From Edaphobacter flagellatus (lineage in GTDB: Bacteria; Acidobacteriota; Terriglobia; Terriglobales; Acidobacteriaceae): a stretch of DNA of 64,000 nucleotides. Position numbers and translations under genes: made by a program. Position 1 is the first letter of the stretch. Each line of letters begins with the position of its first letter. The notes below the pieces were generated by a model. It searched no databases. It saw only the letters and a list, made by a program, of their open reading frames with translations, and was not told where the DNA came from. Shown piece after piece: positions 27,591 through 36,614 of this stretch. The stretch lies in assembly GCF_025264665.1 (NCBI RefSeq), contig NZ_CP073697.1, positions 1,550,001 through 1,614,000 on the forward strand, read 5' to 3'.

Positions 27591-29036
27591 GTGCAGACCT
27601 TTTATCGCCGTTTTGTCCGTATGCGATTTCCCGCTGGCAGCAGCCGCGGGCTGATCCTTTTGATCGCCGCGGGCATGGTAGGCACCCTGGTTACGCTCGA
27701 GTGGTATTTCGATTTCGACTTTTCACTGGGTATCTTTTACATCTTCCCTGTCATGATCGCGGCGACGGTGTTTACGCGCTGGCAGATTTTTCTGGCTGCG
27801 ATTCTCTGCGCCTATACACGCGGCCTGTTTACTGCTGACGAGACTCATCTGGAGCACGCGCTTCGCTTCTGCATGGCGACCATCGCCTACACAGGATGCG
27901 GACTATGGATCTATCAGATAGCCGACTCGCGAAGAAATGTCCTGAAGCACTATTCGCGCATCCGCTACGAACAACGGATGCGTCGCCACGCGCAGGAGCA
28001 ATTGAGGCTCCTGGCCGAGAGCAGTCCCGCCGCCATACTCACCGTCGACTGCGATGGAAAAATCGTTGCGGCTAACCGCGCCGCGGAGACGCTGCTGCAA
28101 CCTGAAGACATCCTGCTGGGGCAAGGCATCGGAAGATACATGCAGGTCTTCCAGGATGCGTTGCTGCTACCGTCCGGGCTGGGAGAAGTAAGCACTACGG
28201 CAGCAGCATGGGCGCGCCGAGGAGACGGAACACTGGTTCCGACGACAACATGGTTCTCCATCTACGGCGAGGGTCGCAGCCGTCACCTCGCCGCAATCGT
28301 CGTCGATACCTCCAACGAGGTACGCGAACGCGAATATGCCCAGTTCGAACAAATCGCCAGCCATGATCGCATTCTTGCCAGCGCTGTATCGCATGAGATA
28401 CGGAACCTTTGCTCGGCGATCTTTGTCGTCGCCTCCAATCTGGGGCGAAGCAGCTCCATCAGCTCCGACCCTGACTTCATCGCACTGAAAAACCTTGCGG
28501 CAGGACTGCGCGATCTGGCCTCTGTCGATCTGCGGAAGCAGACGCGTGCAACACTGGCCGCCGTCCCGTTACGCGAACTCGCAGAGGAGTTCAGGGTGAT
28601 CATCGAACAGGACTGGAAGGACATCGGCGGAGAGTTTGAATGGAAGGCTCCTGCTCACATTGCAGTTCGCGCAAACAGACAGGGACTTATGCAGACGTTG
28701 CTCAATCTCTCGCAGAACTCGCTGCGCGCAGTTGAGCACTCCGCCGAAAAGCGCCTCATCATTGAAACCATCGCACAGGGGAGTAGTGTGCGCCTGCGTA
28801 TATGCGATACGGGTCGCGGGATCAAAGACGCAAAGCATCTCTTTCAGCCATTTCGATCGGAGGCGGACGGCTCCGGTCTGGGACTTTATGTTTCTCGCGC
28901 AATCATCGAGAGCTTCGGCGGAGAGTTGCGCTATGAGCCGACAGAGACTGGCTGCTGCTTTGTTATGACACTGCAGGCAGCCGGAGATGACGCAGCTTCC
29001 GTGGATAATACAGAGACAGGCGAGACCTACGCATGA
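27591..29036 (+). CDS. Membrane-bound sensor histidine kinase with PAS domain
   Basis: This 481-residue kinase starts at GTG 27591, with ATG 27621 also possible. N-terminal hydrophobic segments (about residues 15-105) form a membrane domain. A PAS-like sensor domain follows (about 135-235, LAESSPAAILTVDCDGKIVAANRAAE). The phosphoacceptor His lies in SHEIRNLCSAIF. The ATPase domain has the N box NLSQNSLRA, the G1 box DTGRGIKD, the F box LFQPFRS and the G2 box SGLGLYVSR. It overlaps the response regulator gene by 4 nt (ATGA), so the two form a two-component pair. The signal it senses is unknown. Confidence 0.93.
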   Translation: MQTFYRRFVRMRFPAGSSRGLILLIAAGMVGTLVTLEWYFDFDFSLGIFYIFPVMIAATVFTRWQIFLAAILCAYTRGLFTADETHLEHALRFCMATIAYTGCGLWIYQIADSRRNVLKHYSRIRYEQRMRRHAQEQLRLLAESSPAAILTVDCDGKIVAANRAAETLLQPEDILLGQGIGRYMQVFQDALLLPSGLGEVSTTAAAWARRGDGTLVPTTTWFSIYGEGRSRHLAAIVVDTSNEVREREYAQFEQIASHDRILASAVSHEIRNLCSAIFVVASNLGRSSSISSDPDFIALKNLAAGLRDLASVDLRKQTRATLAAVPLRELAEEFRVIIEQDWKDIGGEFEWKAPAHIAVRANRQGLMQTLLNLSQNSLRAVEHSAEKRLIIETIAQGSSVRLRICDTGRGIKDAKHLFQPFRSEADGSGLGLYVSRAIIESFGGELRYEPTETGCCFVMTLQAAGDDAASVDNTETGETYA

Positions 29037-29665
29037 GCTCGGCGATACGAATTTACCTGCTGGACGATCACACCCTGTTTCGCGAAGGGTTGCGCCGACT
29101 GCTCGCCACGGATGATCGCTTTGCGATCGTGGGCCAAAGCGGTTCCCCAGCGCAGGCGTTAGAGGAATTGAAGGAAACCGCTCCAGATATTCTCGTACTC
29201 GACTACGATCTTGGCGAAGAAGATGCACTCGGATTCCTCCAGCGGTTGAAGCCCACAAACTTTGCGGGCAAGGTCCTGATCGTCACAGCAGGACTCCCCG
29301 ACAAAGACGCTCTCGCCTTGATCCAGGCTGGTATTGCTGGCATCTTCCATAAGCAGGAATCGCCGGAAGAGTTGCAGCGTGCGATTCTTGAGGTGGCGCA
29401 GGGGCGTGTGCTGATCGATCAGCAATATCTCCAGGCCATCGTCGCGGCGGCCGGTCCGCAGGAATCCATCCGCTTTACCGAGAGGGAGCGCAGCACGCTG
29501 CGTTATCTGCTACAGGGACTGGCCAACAAGGAGATCGCCACAAATCTGAATATCTCGGAGAGCGCCGTTAAAGCGACGCTGCAGCAGCTCTTCTCCAAAA
29601 CAGGCGTACGCACGCGCTCGCAGCTTGTGCTGCTGGCAATCGAAAAATATCGCGATCAGCTCTAG
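29033..29665 (+). CDS. LuxR/NarL-type response regulator
   Basis: This 210-residue protein has a receiver domain with the acidic pocket Asp11/Asp12, phosphoacceptor Asp57 in VLDYDL and a FHKQE switch lysine near the end, then a GerE/LuxR helix-turn-helix (about 145-205, FTERERSTLRYLLQGLANKEIATNL). It binds DNA when phosphorylated by the overlapping kinase. Pairing a classical HisKA-type kinase with a NarL-type regulator is common enough. Its targets are not visible; the bestrophin/Usp unit transcribed divergently from the same intergenic region is a natural candidate (inference). The gene abuts the convergent VWFA gene with no gap. Confidence 0.93.
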   Translation: MSSAIRIYLLDDHTLFREGLRRLLATDDRFAIVGQSGSPAQALEELKETAPDILVLDYDLGEEDALGFLQRLKPTNFAGKVLIVTAGLPDKDALALIQAGIAGIFHKQESPEELQRAILEVAQGRVLIDQQYLQAIVAAAGPQESIRFTERERSTLRYLLQGLANKEIATNLNISESAVKATLQQLFSKTGVRTRSQLVLLAIEKYRDQL

Positions 29666-30727
29666 CTAAGGAGTAGGCCGCGGAGCAAAATAGCCTTTGC
29701 TGGCGCGCACTTTGTAGCGTGGATCAAGCGCCTGCAGGTAGATCGTGCGGAACGAACCATCTTGCTTGAACTCCGCTGGACGATAAACCAGCGAGTACTG
29801 GCTGCGCAGCTCTTCCTGAATATTGTGGAAGCCGACAGCGACATCCTCAATCTTGATTGGGAAGAACGGCATGCCGCCGGTTGCCTCCGAGATAATGCGC
29901 AGCACCTCATCGCCCTTGTCCTTGCTGGGGCTGACATTCGTGCTGATCGTGTAGACGATCGTCTCGGCACGCTGGCACATCTTGATCGCATCCGACTGCT
30001 GCACGCGGCTGTAGTTATCATCACCGTCCGAGACAACAATAAGCGCACGCCGAACAGCACCATCTTCCTTCAGCGTCAGCATCTGGTCTCTGCATGTTTT
30101 GTAGAGTGCATCATATAGAGCCGTTCCACCGCCAGGACGCAGCTTGCGAATCCCCTGGTTCAGCAGGTCGATGTTGTTGGTGTAGTTCTGCGTGATATCC
30201 GTCTCGGTATCGAAGCCCATCACAAAGGCACGATCGTTCTGGTGCAGAATCTGCAGAAGAAACTCAATCGCCGAGTCCTGCTCGAACTGAAAGCGCTGCC
30301 GGATCGAGCTAGACGTATCCAACATGATGCCTACACGCAACGGCAAATTGGTCTGCTGCGTAAAGCGCAAAACAGCAACCGGCGGACGGCCATCATCGAG
30401 CAGGCCGAAGTTCTGACGTTGCAGGCCAGTGATGAAACGCCCCTTTTTATCCGTAACGGTAAAGATCAGGTTCACTTCCTGCACCTGCACGCGAATCGTC
30501 GGCGCGCTGAGGTCAGGAGACGATGTGTCCGGCGACTGATTCTGCTGGTCCGCTGGCGTCTGGGCAACCGGAGCGGACGATGCAGGCGCTTGTGCTGGCG
30601 GAGCTGGCGTTGCAGGCTGAGGCTTCTGTGCCGGAGTCGTAGCCGGTGCAGCCTGTGCGCAAAGTGGCGCAGCGCTAAGCGAAACAGCAAAAAGACCAGC
30701 GGCCAGCGGCCAGAAAAAACCCTTCAT
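29666..30727 (-). CDS. Secreted VWFA-domain protein, acidobacterial type
   Basis: This 353-residue protein starts at the ATG at 30727, giving a signal peptide (MKGFFWPLAAGLFAVSLSAAPLCA); an upstream TTG at 30763 would hide it. A Pro/Ala/Gln-rich linker (about 25-75) precedes IRVQVQEVNLIFTVTDKKGR, the opening of the acidobacterial VWFA-related family, then a von Willebrand A domain with MIDAS residues DTSSS (Asp137, Ser139, Ser141) for metal-dependent ligand binding. It likely acts outside the cytoplasm in adhesion or as a scaffold. No accessory protease or secretion genes are adjacent. The linker is low-complexity. Confidence 0.9.
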   Translation of the reverse strand: MKGFFWPLAAGLFAVSLSAAPLCAQAAPATTPAQKPQPATPAPPAQAPASSAPVAQTPADQQNQSPDTSSPDLSAPTIRVQVQEVNLIFTVTDKKGRFITGLQRQNFGLLDDGRPPVAVLRFTQQTNLPLRVGIMLDTSSSIRQRFQFEQDSAIEFLLQILHQNDRAFVMGFDTETDITQNYTNNIDLLNQGIRKLRPGGGTALYDALYKTCRDQMLTLKEDGAVRRALIVVSDGDDNYSRVQQSDAIKMCQRAETIVYTISTNVSPSKDKGDEVLRIISEATGGMPFFPIKIEDVAVGFHNIQEELRSQYSLVYRPAEFKQDGSFRTIYLQALDPRYKVRASKGYFAPRPTP

Positions 30728-30772
30728 TCGGACAAGACCAATCACTCGAACTATTCTACTCAAAACTGGCCG

Positions 30773-31882
30773 CTAATCGGCATCAATAGCAGCCAGAAAC
30801 TCTTCCAGGTCCTTCGGCAGAGGAGATTCGATCCTAAGCTCTTTCTTCGTCTGAGGATGCACGAAGACAAGACGGGCCGCATGCAGAAAATTGCGGTCGA
30901 GCGAAAGCGTTGCCAGAGGCTGCCCCACATGATGCGGTGCACCGTAAAGCGTATCGCCAACGACAGGATGTCCTAGCGCCTGCAGATGCACGCGTATCTG
31001 ATGCGTTCGCCCGGTCTCGATGCGAACCTCGACCAGCGTAAAGTCGCCATACTGCGGCGAATGAATTCGCTTGAGCACCTTGATGTGCGAGACAGCCGGA
31101 CGAACACCCTCACTATCTGCCGAACGACGTGTCGTCATGCGCGTACGCCGAACCAGATCACGGCCGATCGGCAGGTTCACCGTGATGTTGTCCTTCGGAA
31201 GCCGCCCGTGGACCAGCGCAATGTACGTCTTCTCCAGCTCGCGCGCCGCAAACATATCGCTCAGTTTGCGGTGCGTGCTGTCGTCCTTGGCAACGACGAT
31301 GATGCCGCTGGTCTGCTTATCGAGCCGATGCACGATACCTGGCCGCAGCTCACCGCCCACTTGCGAGAGCTTATTGAAGTGGTGCAGCAACGCATTCACC
31401 AGGGTGCCGTGGTTGCGCTCGTCCTCGGTCGCACCCGATCCGGCATGAACCGTCATGCCTGCGGGCTTATCAATTACGGCAAGGTGCTTATCTTCGTGCA
31501 GGAGCGTAAGCGGGATATCCTCCGCAAAGGCATGCAGCGGAGGAGGATGTGGAGCGCCCTCAATCTCGACCTGCTCGCCTCCCTGCAGCTTGAGCTTGGC
31601 CTTCGCGGTCTGACCATTGACGCGAACCTGGCCGTGCTCGATCAGCAATTGCACGCGCGCCCGACTGATGTCGGGAATCGCCTGGGCCAGATATTGATCG
31701 AGACGTAACCCGGCGGCTTCAGCTGCGGCGGTGAATGCGTGGATGCGGTCCTCTGCCTCGTCATCCATCTCCAGCACCGGAATCACCGGCGGGGACGCAG
31801 GCTCAACGCCTCGCGTCGCGCGATACTCCGGCTTGACCGTGCGGCGACGCTGCCCCTTTGGAAGCATGTTCTTAGACGGCAT
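30773..31882 (-). CDS. RluA/RluD-family rRNA pseudouridine synthase
   Basis: This 369-residue protein has an S4 RNA-binding domain (about 58-108, LRLDQYLAQAIPDISRARVQ) and the RluA catalytic domain with GIVHRLDKQTSG (catalytic Asp188) and the GRTHQIRVH motif. The order matches RluD, which makes pseudouridines in helix 69 of 23S rRNA. An N-terminal basic extension (residues 1-55) is unusual. ATG 31882 is chosen because AGGTGG lies just upstream; this makes the start overlap the end of the Lgt-like gene by 11 nt, so translation is coupled. ATG 31867 is an alternative. Identification as RluD proper, rather than another family member, is not certain. Confidence 0.9.
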   Translation of the reverse strand: MPSKNMLPKGQRRRTVKPEYRATRGVEPASPPVIPVLEMDDEAEDRIHAFTAAAEAAGLRLDQYLAQAIPDISRARVQLLIEHGQVRVNGQTAKAKLKLQGGEQVEIEGAPHPPPLHAFAEDIPLTLLHEDKHLAVIDKPAGMTVHAGSGATEDERNHGTLVNALLHHFNKLSQVGGELRPGIVHRLDKQTSGIIVVAKDDSTHRKLSDMFAARELEKTYIALVHGRLPKDNITVNLPIGRDLVRRTRMTTRRSADSEGVRPAVSHIKVLKRIHSPQYGDFTLVEVRIETGRTHQIRVHLQALGHPVVGDTLYGAPHHVGQPLATLSLDRNFLHAARLVFVHPQTKKELRIESPLPKDLEEFLAAIDAD

Positions 31883-32618
31883 GGACCACCTGCTTTCTGG
31901 GCTGCAGCCAAACCAGCATCGCCACAACCATCATTCCCAGCGCGACCCACTGAATCGGATCGAGCAGATTGCCGAAGGTGTTCTCCGCAATATCCGGCTG
32001 CCGAAAGAACGTAAGTAGAAACTGCACCAGTCCGCTCAGCAGCAGGCCCAGCACAAACGTGTCTCCCTCGTGACGCTCGATGCGCAAACAGCGCAACAGC
32101 ACAAAGACGATCCCTACCGCAGCCAGCGCAACGTAGAGCGCAACGGGATGCAGCCGCAGCGAGCTTGCAGTCACATGTACGGCCCACGGCAGACCACTGG
32201 GCAGGCCCGGATCGCTGCTTTCCGCAAAGTGCCCGAGCGCAAGAAAGGCCCATGCCAGAGCGGCACACGGGGCCCACGCATCCAGCGTGAGCAGCAGATT
32301 GAGTCCGCGCAAGCGTAGATATACAACAGTCGCTATCGTCGTCAGCAGAAGGCCCAGCGGCGTCAGCGAAGGCACCATCAACAGCAGGATCGGATAAGTA
32401 ATAAAGCTCGAAAGATTGGTAAGCACCAGCAGAAGCCGCGAAAGAACGAATGCGGCGACGATCATAAAAATTCCCGCGTTCCAGACCCGATCTGGATTGA
32501 GGCCAACCATCGCCGCCGTCTTCAGGCTGAGCGCGAGAGCAGCCATCAGGCCGACAGCAGCGAGCAGACCAAAGGTCGGGATCGTCAGAAATCCGAAGTG
32601 GAGCAGGTTGGGATACAC
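31872..32618 (-). CDS. Divergent prolipoprotein diacylglyceryl transferase (Lgt) family protein
   Basis: The sequence, 248 residues from the GTG at 32618, has seven or so hydrophobic segments and Lgt landmarks: YPNLLHFGFLTIPTFGLL at the N terminus, LHPVALY (usual HPSQLYE) and GDTFVLGLLLSGLVQFLLTFFRQPD (usual YG-RF--E--R). Several residues essential in E. coli Lgt are replaced: the GRxGNF-N-E segment reads ALGHFAESS, and the RFxxE pair reads QFLLT. It may be an inactive or altered paralogue. The start is uncertain: no Shine-Dalgarno is seen before GTG 32618, and the open frame extends upstream to 32807. It is coupled to the pseudouridine synthase gene. Confidence 0.7.
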   Translation of the reverse strand: MYPNLLHFGFLTIPTFGLLAAVGLMAALALSLKTAAMVGLNPDRVWNAGIFMIVAAFVLSRLLLVLTNLSSFITYPILLLMVPSLTPLGLLLTTIATVVYLRLRGLNLLLTLDAWAPCAALAWAFLALGHFAESSDPGLPSGLPWAVHVTASSLRLHPVALYVALAAVGIVFVLLRCLRIERHEGDTFVLGLLLSGLVQFLLTFFRQPDIAENTFGNLLDPIQWVALGMMVVAMLVWLQPRKQVVHAV

Positions 32619-32944
32619 AGGTGAGATAGAGCAAAAGACCGACCCGCTGGGCCGTGCGCAGATGCGCTGGTGAACCCGTCCTAAGACGGCGGGACCCTGC
32701 CGTGGTTCTTTAGGCATTCCGGACTGGCGGACGTTGCACACCGAACCATATATACGAGCCAGGCCCCTGTTCAATGAATGTTGGTTCAACCAGCGTGGAT
32801 CGCGCACCTGCTTTGCAGGCCGGTCTCTTGAGTTGTGATGCTACCTGCCGCGCGGCTGCATTGCAAGTTGACGTAGAGCGCAGGAAAGCGTAAGGCCGCA
32901 GCAGGAAACAGCATCCTGTCGCCAGACAGCGCATAATAGATCCA
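32619..32944. other. Divergent intergenic region between the Lgt-like gene and era
   Basis: The stretch holds an open frame upstream of the Lgt-like start but no sign that it is translated. CATAAT at 32932-32937, only 8 bp before the era ATG, could be a -10 giving a leaderless mRNA, but lacks a good -35. No RNA gene is recognised. Confidence 0.4.
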
Positions 32945-33985
32945 ATGGCATTTCGCTCCGGATTCGTCTCGATCATCGGCCGCCCCAACGCCGGCAAGTC
33001 CACACTGCTCAACGCGCTGCTCGGCCAGAAGCTCGCCATCGTCACGCATAAGCCGCAGACGACACGCACACGTATCCACGGCGTGCTTGAGGTGCCGTTA
33101 CGCAAGAAGACGAAGACCGATGCAGGCCGCTCGGCCGCGCAAGTCATTCTGGTCGATACGCCAGGCGTGCATAAGCCAACGACCCAGCTGGACCGGCGCA
33201 TGATGCAGGAGGTCCATGATGCGCTCGAATCGCGCGATCTTGTCCTGTTTATCGTCGACGCAACGCATCGTCTGCCGGGCGAAAGGGACGCTGAGAACAA
33301 GTCGCCTGCTGCCGCGAAGCGCAGGCTCTCGGCGGGCGAGGACGACTTCGCTCTCTCGCTGGTGAAGAAGCTCAACTGCCCGGTCATCCTCGCGTTGAAC
33401 AAGATCGACGCCGTCCCGAAGGCCGACCTGCTGCCGCTGATCGCGCATTGGAGTGCGCTCTATCCCTTTGCCGAGGTGATTCCCATCTCCGCGCGTAAGA
33501 AGCAGGGCCTGGAGCTGCTGCTCGACAAGGTTGTCGCCCATCTCAATGAGGGCCAGCGCTATTTTCCAAAGCATCAGCTTACCGACCAGCCGGAACGCTT
33601 TCTCGTTGCCGAGATCATCCGCGAGAAGATTCTGCTACTTACAGGCGAAGAGGTACCTTACGCCACAGCCGTCGTCATTGAGAGGTACGAAGAGCCTGCC
33701 TCGATGCGCAAGACCAAAGATGGCAAGCTACCTGTTACGAAGATCGCAGCGGCCATTTACTGCGAGCGCGCCGGGCAGAAGGCGATCCTGATCGGCAAGA
33801 ACGGCGAGATGCTGAAGCGCATAGGAACCGCGGCCCGTAAGGAGATCGAATCTCTGCTGGGCACACGCGTCTTCCTGGAGCTGTTCGTCAAGGTGCATGA
33901 AGACTGGCGCAGCTCGCCCAGTTTTGTCGAGGACCTCGACTGGCGTCGCCAGCTTGAAGAGCTTGCTACGAAGCAAGCCGAATAA
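32945..33985 (+). CDS. era: GTPase Era
   Basis: This 346-residue GTPase has G1 GRPNAGKST (12-20), G3 DTPG, G4 NKID and G5 SARK, with a KH RNA-binding domain at the C terminus (GQKAILIGKNGEMLKRIG). Era binds the 3' end of 16S rRNA and helps mature the 30S subunit. It is about 45 residues longer than typical because of two basic, charged inserts, one after the switch region (RKKTKTDAGRSA) and one after the third strand (GERDAENKSPAAAKRR). No Shine-Dalgarno sequence precedes the ATG, so initiation may be leaderless or depend on other features. Transcribed away from the Lgt-like gene. Confidence 0.96.
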   Translation: MAFRSGFVSIIGRPNAGKSTLLNALLGQKLAIVTHKPQTTRTRIHGVLEVPLRKKTKTDAGRSAAQVILVDTPGVHKPTTQLDRRMMQEVHDALESRDLVLFIVDATHRLPGERDAENKSPAAAKRRLSAGEDDFALSLVKKLNCPVILALNKIDAVPKADLLPLIAHWSALYPFAEVIPISARKKQGLELLLDKVVAHLNEGQRYFPKHQLTDQPERFLVAEIIREKILLLTGEEVPYATAVVIERYEEPASMRKTKDGKLPVTKIAAAIYCERAGQKAILIGKNGEMLKRIGTAARKEIESLLGTRVFLELFVKVHEDWRSSPSFVEDLDWRRQLEELATKQAE

Positions 33986-34083
33986 ACGCCAGAATTATCC
34001 GGCCAACTCTACCCTTTCCATGCTTTAATGACTGGCAAGCGAAAAACTACGCTTACCGAAATAAATCATCGGGAGGGTACGCC

Positions 34084-35049
34084 TTGGACACTCGCCATCA
34101 GACAGGAATGGATCGCCGCGCATTTCTTGCATCGGCAGGAATGGCTGCTGCAGCCGCCGCGTTAGGCCAATCCAGCCATGCAGAAGCACAGCAACCTGCT
34201 TCGACCAGATTTAAACCTATGGCGCTGGGCCTGCTCATCCATCCCTTTCCCGACCCTGAAGAGCGTATTGCGCTGGTCGCCAAGCTGGGCTTTCCCACCT
34301 GCTTCTTCTCGCTCGACAACTACCTTGGCAAGTTCACGCCTGATCTTGCCAAGCGCATGCAGGACTCGCTGGAGAAGCACAACGTCGTCGCCACGACGGC
34401 CGAGGTGGTGCAGCCGCCGCCGTTGAAGTGGAACTTCACCGAAGGCCCTTCGACGATCGGCATCGTGCCGCGCGCCTATCGCGCAGCACGTATGGACGCA
34501 CTCAAGCAGACCTCGGACTTCGCCAAGCTGCTGGGCATCGACAAGATTCAGACGCACTGCGGCTTCATCCCCGAAGACCCGCATGATCCGCTCTATGAGG
34601 AAGCCGTGCTTGCGATCCGCGAACTGACCGAACACTGCGCCGGCAACGGCCAGTTATTCCTGATGGAGACAGGGCAAGAGACACCGGTCACGGTGCTGCG
34701 CACCATTAAGGACGTCGATCGTCCGACGATTGGTGTTGGCCTCGACACGGCGAACCTAATTCTCTATGGCAAGGCTAATCCCGTCGACGCAGTCAAGATC
34801 ATCGGCCCTTATGTGCGCGCCATGCACGCCAAAGACGGCAAGTGGCCGACCGACCCGATGCAGCTGGGCAAAGAGGTCAAGATCGGCGAGGGCGAGGTGG
34901 ACTTCGAGAAGGTGCTCACCGGTCTGCACGCTCTTGGCTACAAGGGCGCGGTCACGATCGAGCGCGAGACCTCAGGTCCGCAGCAGGTCGCCGATGTGCG
35001 CGATGAGAAGGTTTACCTCGAGCGCATACTCGCCAAGTTGAAGAGCTAA
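34084..35049 (+). CDS. Tat-signalled sugar phosphate isomerase/epimerase-like TIM barrel
   Basis: This 321-residue protein starts at TTG 34084, because GGGAGGG lies 6 nt upstream; the later ATG at 34108 would remove part of the N-region. A twin-arginine signal, MDRRAFLASAGM, is followed by Ala-rich h-region. The rest is an AP-endonuclease-2 type TIM barrel with likely metal ligands in LMETGQE, GLDTANLI, HAKDG and IERETSG. Members isomerise or epimerise sugars or inositols. The pairing with the Tat-signalled Gfo/Idh/MocA protein 24 bp downstream is typical of sugar-catabolic modules. Substrate unknown. Both proteins seem to be exported folded, an unusual location for sugar isomerase-like enzymes but frequent in acidobacteria and planctomycetes. 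Confidence 0.87.
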   Translation: MDTRHQTGMDRRAFLASAGMAAAAAALGQSSHAEAQQPASTRFKPMALGLLIHPFPDPEERIALVAKLGFPTCFFSLDNYLGKFTPDLAKRMQDSLEKHNVVATTAEVVQPPPLKWNFTEGPSTIGIVPRAYRAARMDALKQTSDFAKLLGIDKIQTHCGFIPEDPHDPLYEEAVLAIRELTEHCAGNGQLFLMETGQETPVTVLRTIKDVDRPTIGVGLDTANLILYGKANPVDAVKIIGPYVRAMHAKDGKWPTDPMQLGKEVKIGEGEVDFEKVLTGLHALGYKGAVTIERETSGPQQVADVRDEKVYLERILAKLKS

Positions 35050-35072
35050 CACGACACACGGAGAAGACAACG

Positions 35073-36338
35073 ATGGATCGTCGCAAGTTTATTCAGGGAA
35101 CTGCCGCCGGTGCGGTGGGACTTATGTTCGTCAAGCCGGAGACGGCGTTCGGTTATGCGGCAAACTCGCGTGTTCGCTGGGGACTGCTTGGCTGCGGCCA
35201 CCGCGGCACCTCGGTAGCGACGTCGTTCGCGAAGAATGCGGGCGTTGAGATTACGGCGCTTGCCGACATGTTCCCCAATCAGCTAGAGCAGGGCAAGAAG
35301 CATTTTGATACGATCAACAGTTCTCTGGGCCTTGGTCCCATTGATCCGAAGCGCCTGTTCCAGGGACCGGATGCCTTCAAGGCCATCGCCGCCTGCGATC
35401 AGGTCGATGCCGTGCAGATTTCGACGCCGCCGTTCTTCCACGTCGAGCATCTCGAAGGCATCGTCTCGGCCAAGAAGCATGCTTATTGCGAAAAGCCGGT
35501 CGGCGTCGATGTGCCGCAAACCAAACATGCGCTTGAGATCGGCAAAAAATACGACGGCAAAGTGAGCATGGCGGTCGGCTTCCAGATTCGCTCGGCAACT
35601 CCGTTCGTCGAGCTGGTGCGCCGCATCCACGCCGGACAGATTGGCCAGATCGCGCAAATCACGGGGTATTACAACTCTCCTCCGTCGGTCTCCTACGAGG
35701 GAGCGACCAAGTCACAGGACGAGTACCGCCTGCGCAACTGGCTGCACTACAAGAATCTCTCCGGTGACATTCTGCTGGAGCAGAACATCCACGTCATCGA
35801 CGTCATCAACTGGGTGATGCAGACGCATCCGGTCAGCGCCTACGCCAAGGCCAGCCGCAAGGTTGTCACCTTCCCCGGCGACACGAACGACAACTACGAG
35901 GTGATCTTCACCTATCCAGGCGACGTCCAGTTCAGCTTCACCTCAACGCAGTTCAACCCGAATCACTACTTCGACGTCGCCGAGCGCATCTTCGGCTCCA
36001 AGGGCCATGCTGAGGCTCCGTACAGCGGCCCGCTGCGCATCATGGGCGAAGAGCCGTGGATCTGGGCAGGCAGTGATAAGACCTCCGGCGGCGAGTTTGC
36101 AGCCAACGGGGATTTCCACGACAACCTCGCCGACTCCGATTCGATGAAGGACAAGGGCTTCATCGAGAGCATCACCTCGGGTAAGTTCCACAACCAGATC
36201 AGTGCCGGCGTCGACACCGCCCTGAGCTGCATCATGGGCCGCAAGTCAGCCGAACTGGGCCGGACAGTGACCTGGCAGGAGATCGAGGCCGACAAGGAAC
36301 AGTACAAGCTCGGCATGGACCTGAAGCAGTTCGCCTGA
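35073..36338 (+). CDS. Tat-signalled Gfo/Idh/MocA-family oxidoreductase
   Basis: This 421-residue protein opens with MDRRKFIQGTAAGAVG, a twin-arginine signal, then a Rossmann domain with RWGLLGCGHRGTS and the family hallmark CEKPVG (GFO_IDH_MocA) and a C-terminal alpha/beta domain of about 220 residues (FQIRSATPFVELVRR and on). Members oxidise or hydrolyse sugars using bound NAD(P). It follows the isomerase-like gene by 24 bp and shares its export route, so both may process an extracellular sugar. Folded export through Tat with the cofactor already in place is expected for this family. The active-site lysine is in EKP. The transcript ends at the strong terminator at 36460-36494. Confidence 0.9.
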   Translation: MDRRKFIQGTAAGAVGLMFVKPETAFGYAANSRVRWGLLGCGHRGTSVATSFAKNAGVEITALADMFPNQLEQGKKHFDTINSSLGLGPIDPKRLFQGPDAFKAIAACDQVDAVQISTPPFFHVEHLEGIVSAKKHAYCEKPVGVDVPQTKHALEIGKKYDGKVSMAVGFQIRSATPFVELVRRIHAGQIGQIAQITGYYNSPPSVSYEGATKSQDEYRLRNWLHYKNLSGDILLEQNIHVIDVINWVMQTHPVSAYAKASRKVVTFPGDTNDNYEVIFTYPGDVQFSFTSTQFNPNHYFDVAERIFGSKGHAEAPYSGPLRIMGEEPWIWAGSDKTSGGEFAANGDFHDNLADSDSMKDKGFIESITSGKFHNQISAGVDTALSCIMGRKSAELGRTVTWQEIEADKEQYKLGMDLKQFA

Positions 36339-36364
36339 CCCCCTCCCCCTGGGGGGGTGGGAAT

Positions 36365-36400
36365 GCAAATCGCTCGTTTTCAATACGTTAGGCGATTTGC
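36365..36400 (+). promoter_or_regulatory. Inverted repeat after the Gfo/Idh/MocA gene
   Basis: GCAAATCGC and GCGATTTGC flank an 18-nt loop, and are followed by an AT-rich segment with two near-identical CTAAAA-ATATTGA stretches. It may stabilise the mRNA 3' end ahead of the main terminator. Confidence 0.4.
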
Positions 36401-36459
36401 ACAGGCTAAAATATTGAAGACAGATGGTTTAAGCCTAAAAATATTGATTCTAAAAGAGT

Positions 36460-36494
36460 AATCCCCGGCTGCATGGCCGGGGATTCTTTTCTTT
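36460..36494 (+). terminator. Strong intrinsic terminator of the isomerase/oxidoreductase unit
   Basis: A 10-bp GC-rich stem AATCCCCGGC/GCCGGGGATT with a TGCATG loop is followed by CTTTTCTTT. Confidence 0.88.
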
Positions 36495-36614
36495 GACTGA
36501 CTAAGTTAAGTTTAGCAAACGCAAGGAAACTAATCGGCAACGTCTATCCACTTTGGATTGTGGAGGTTATGGGGAATTGGGGCTTGACAAGTTTTTCGAG
36601 CCGTTCCCCCTTGC

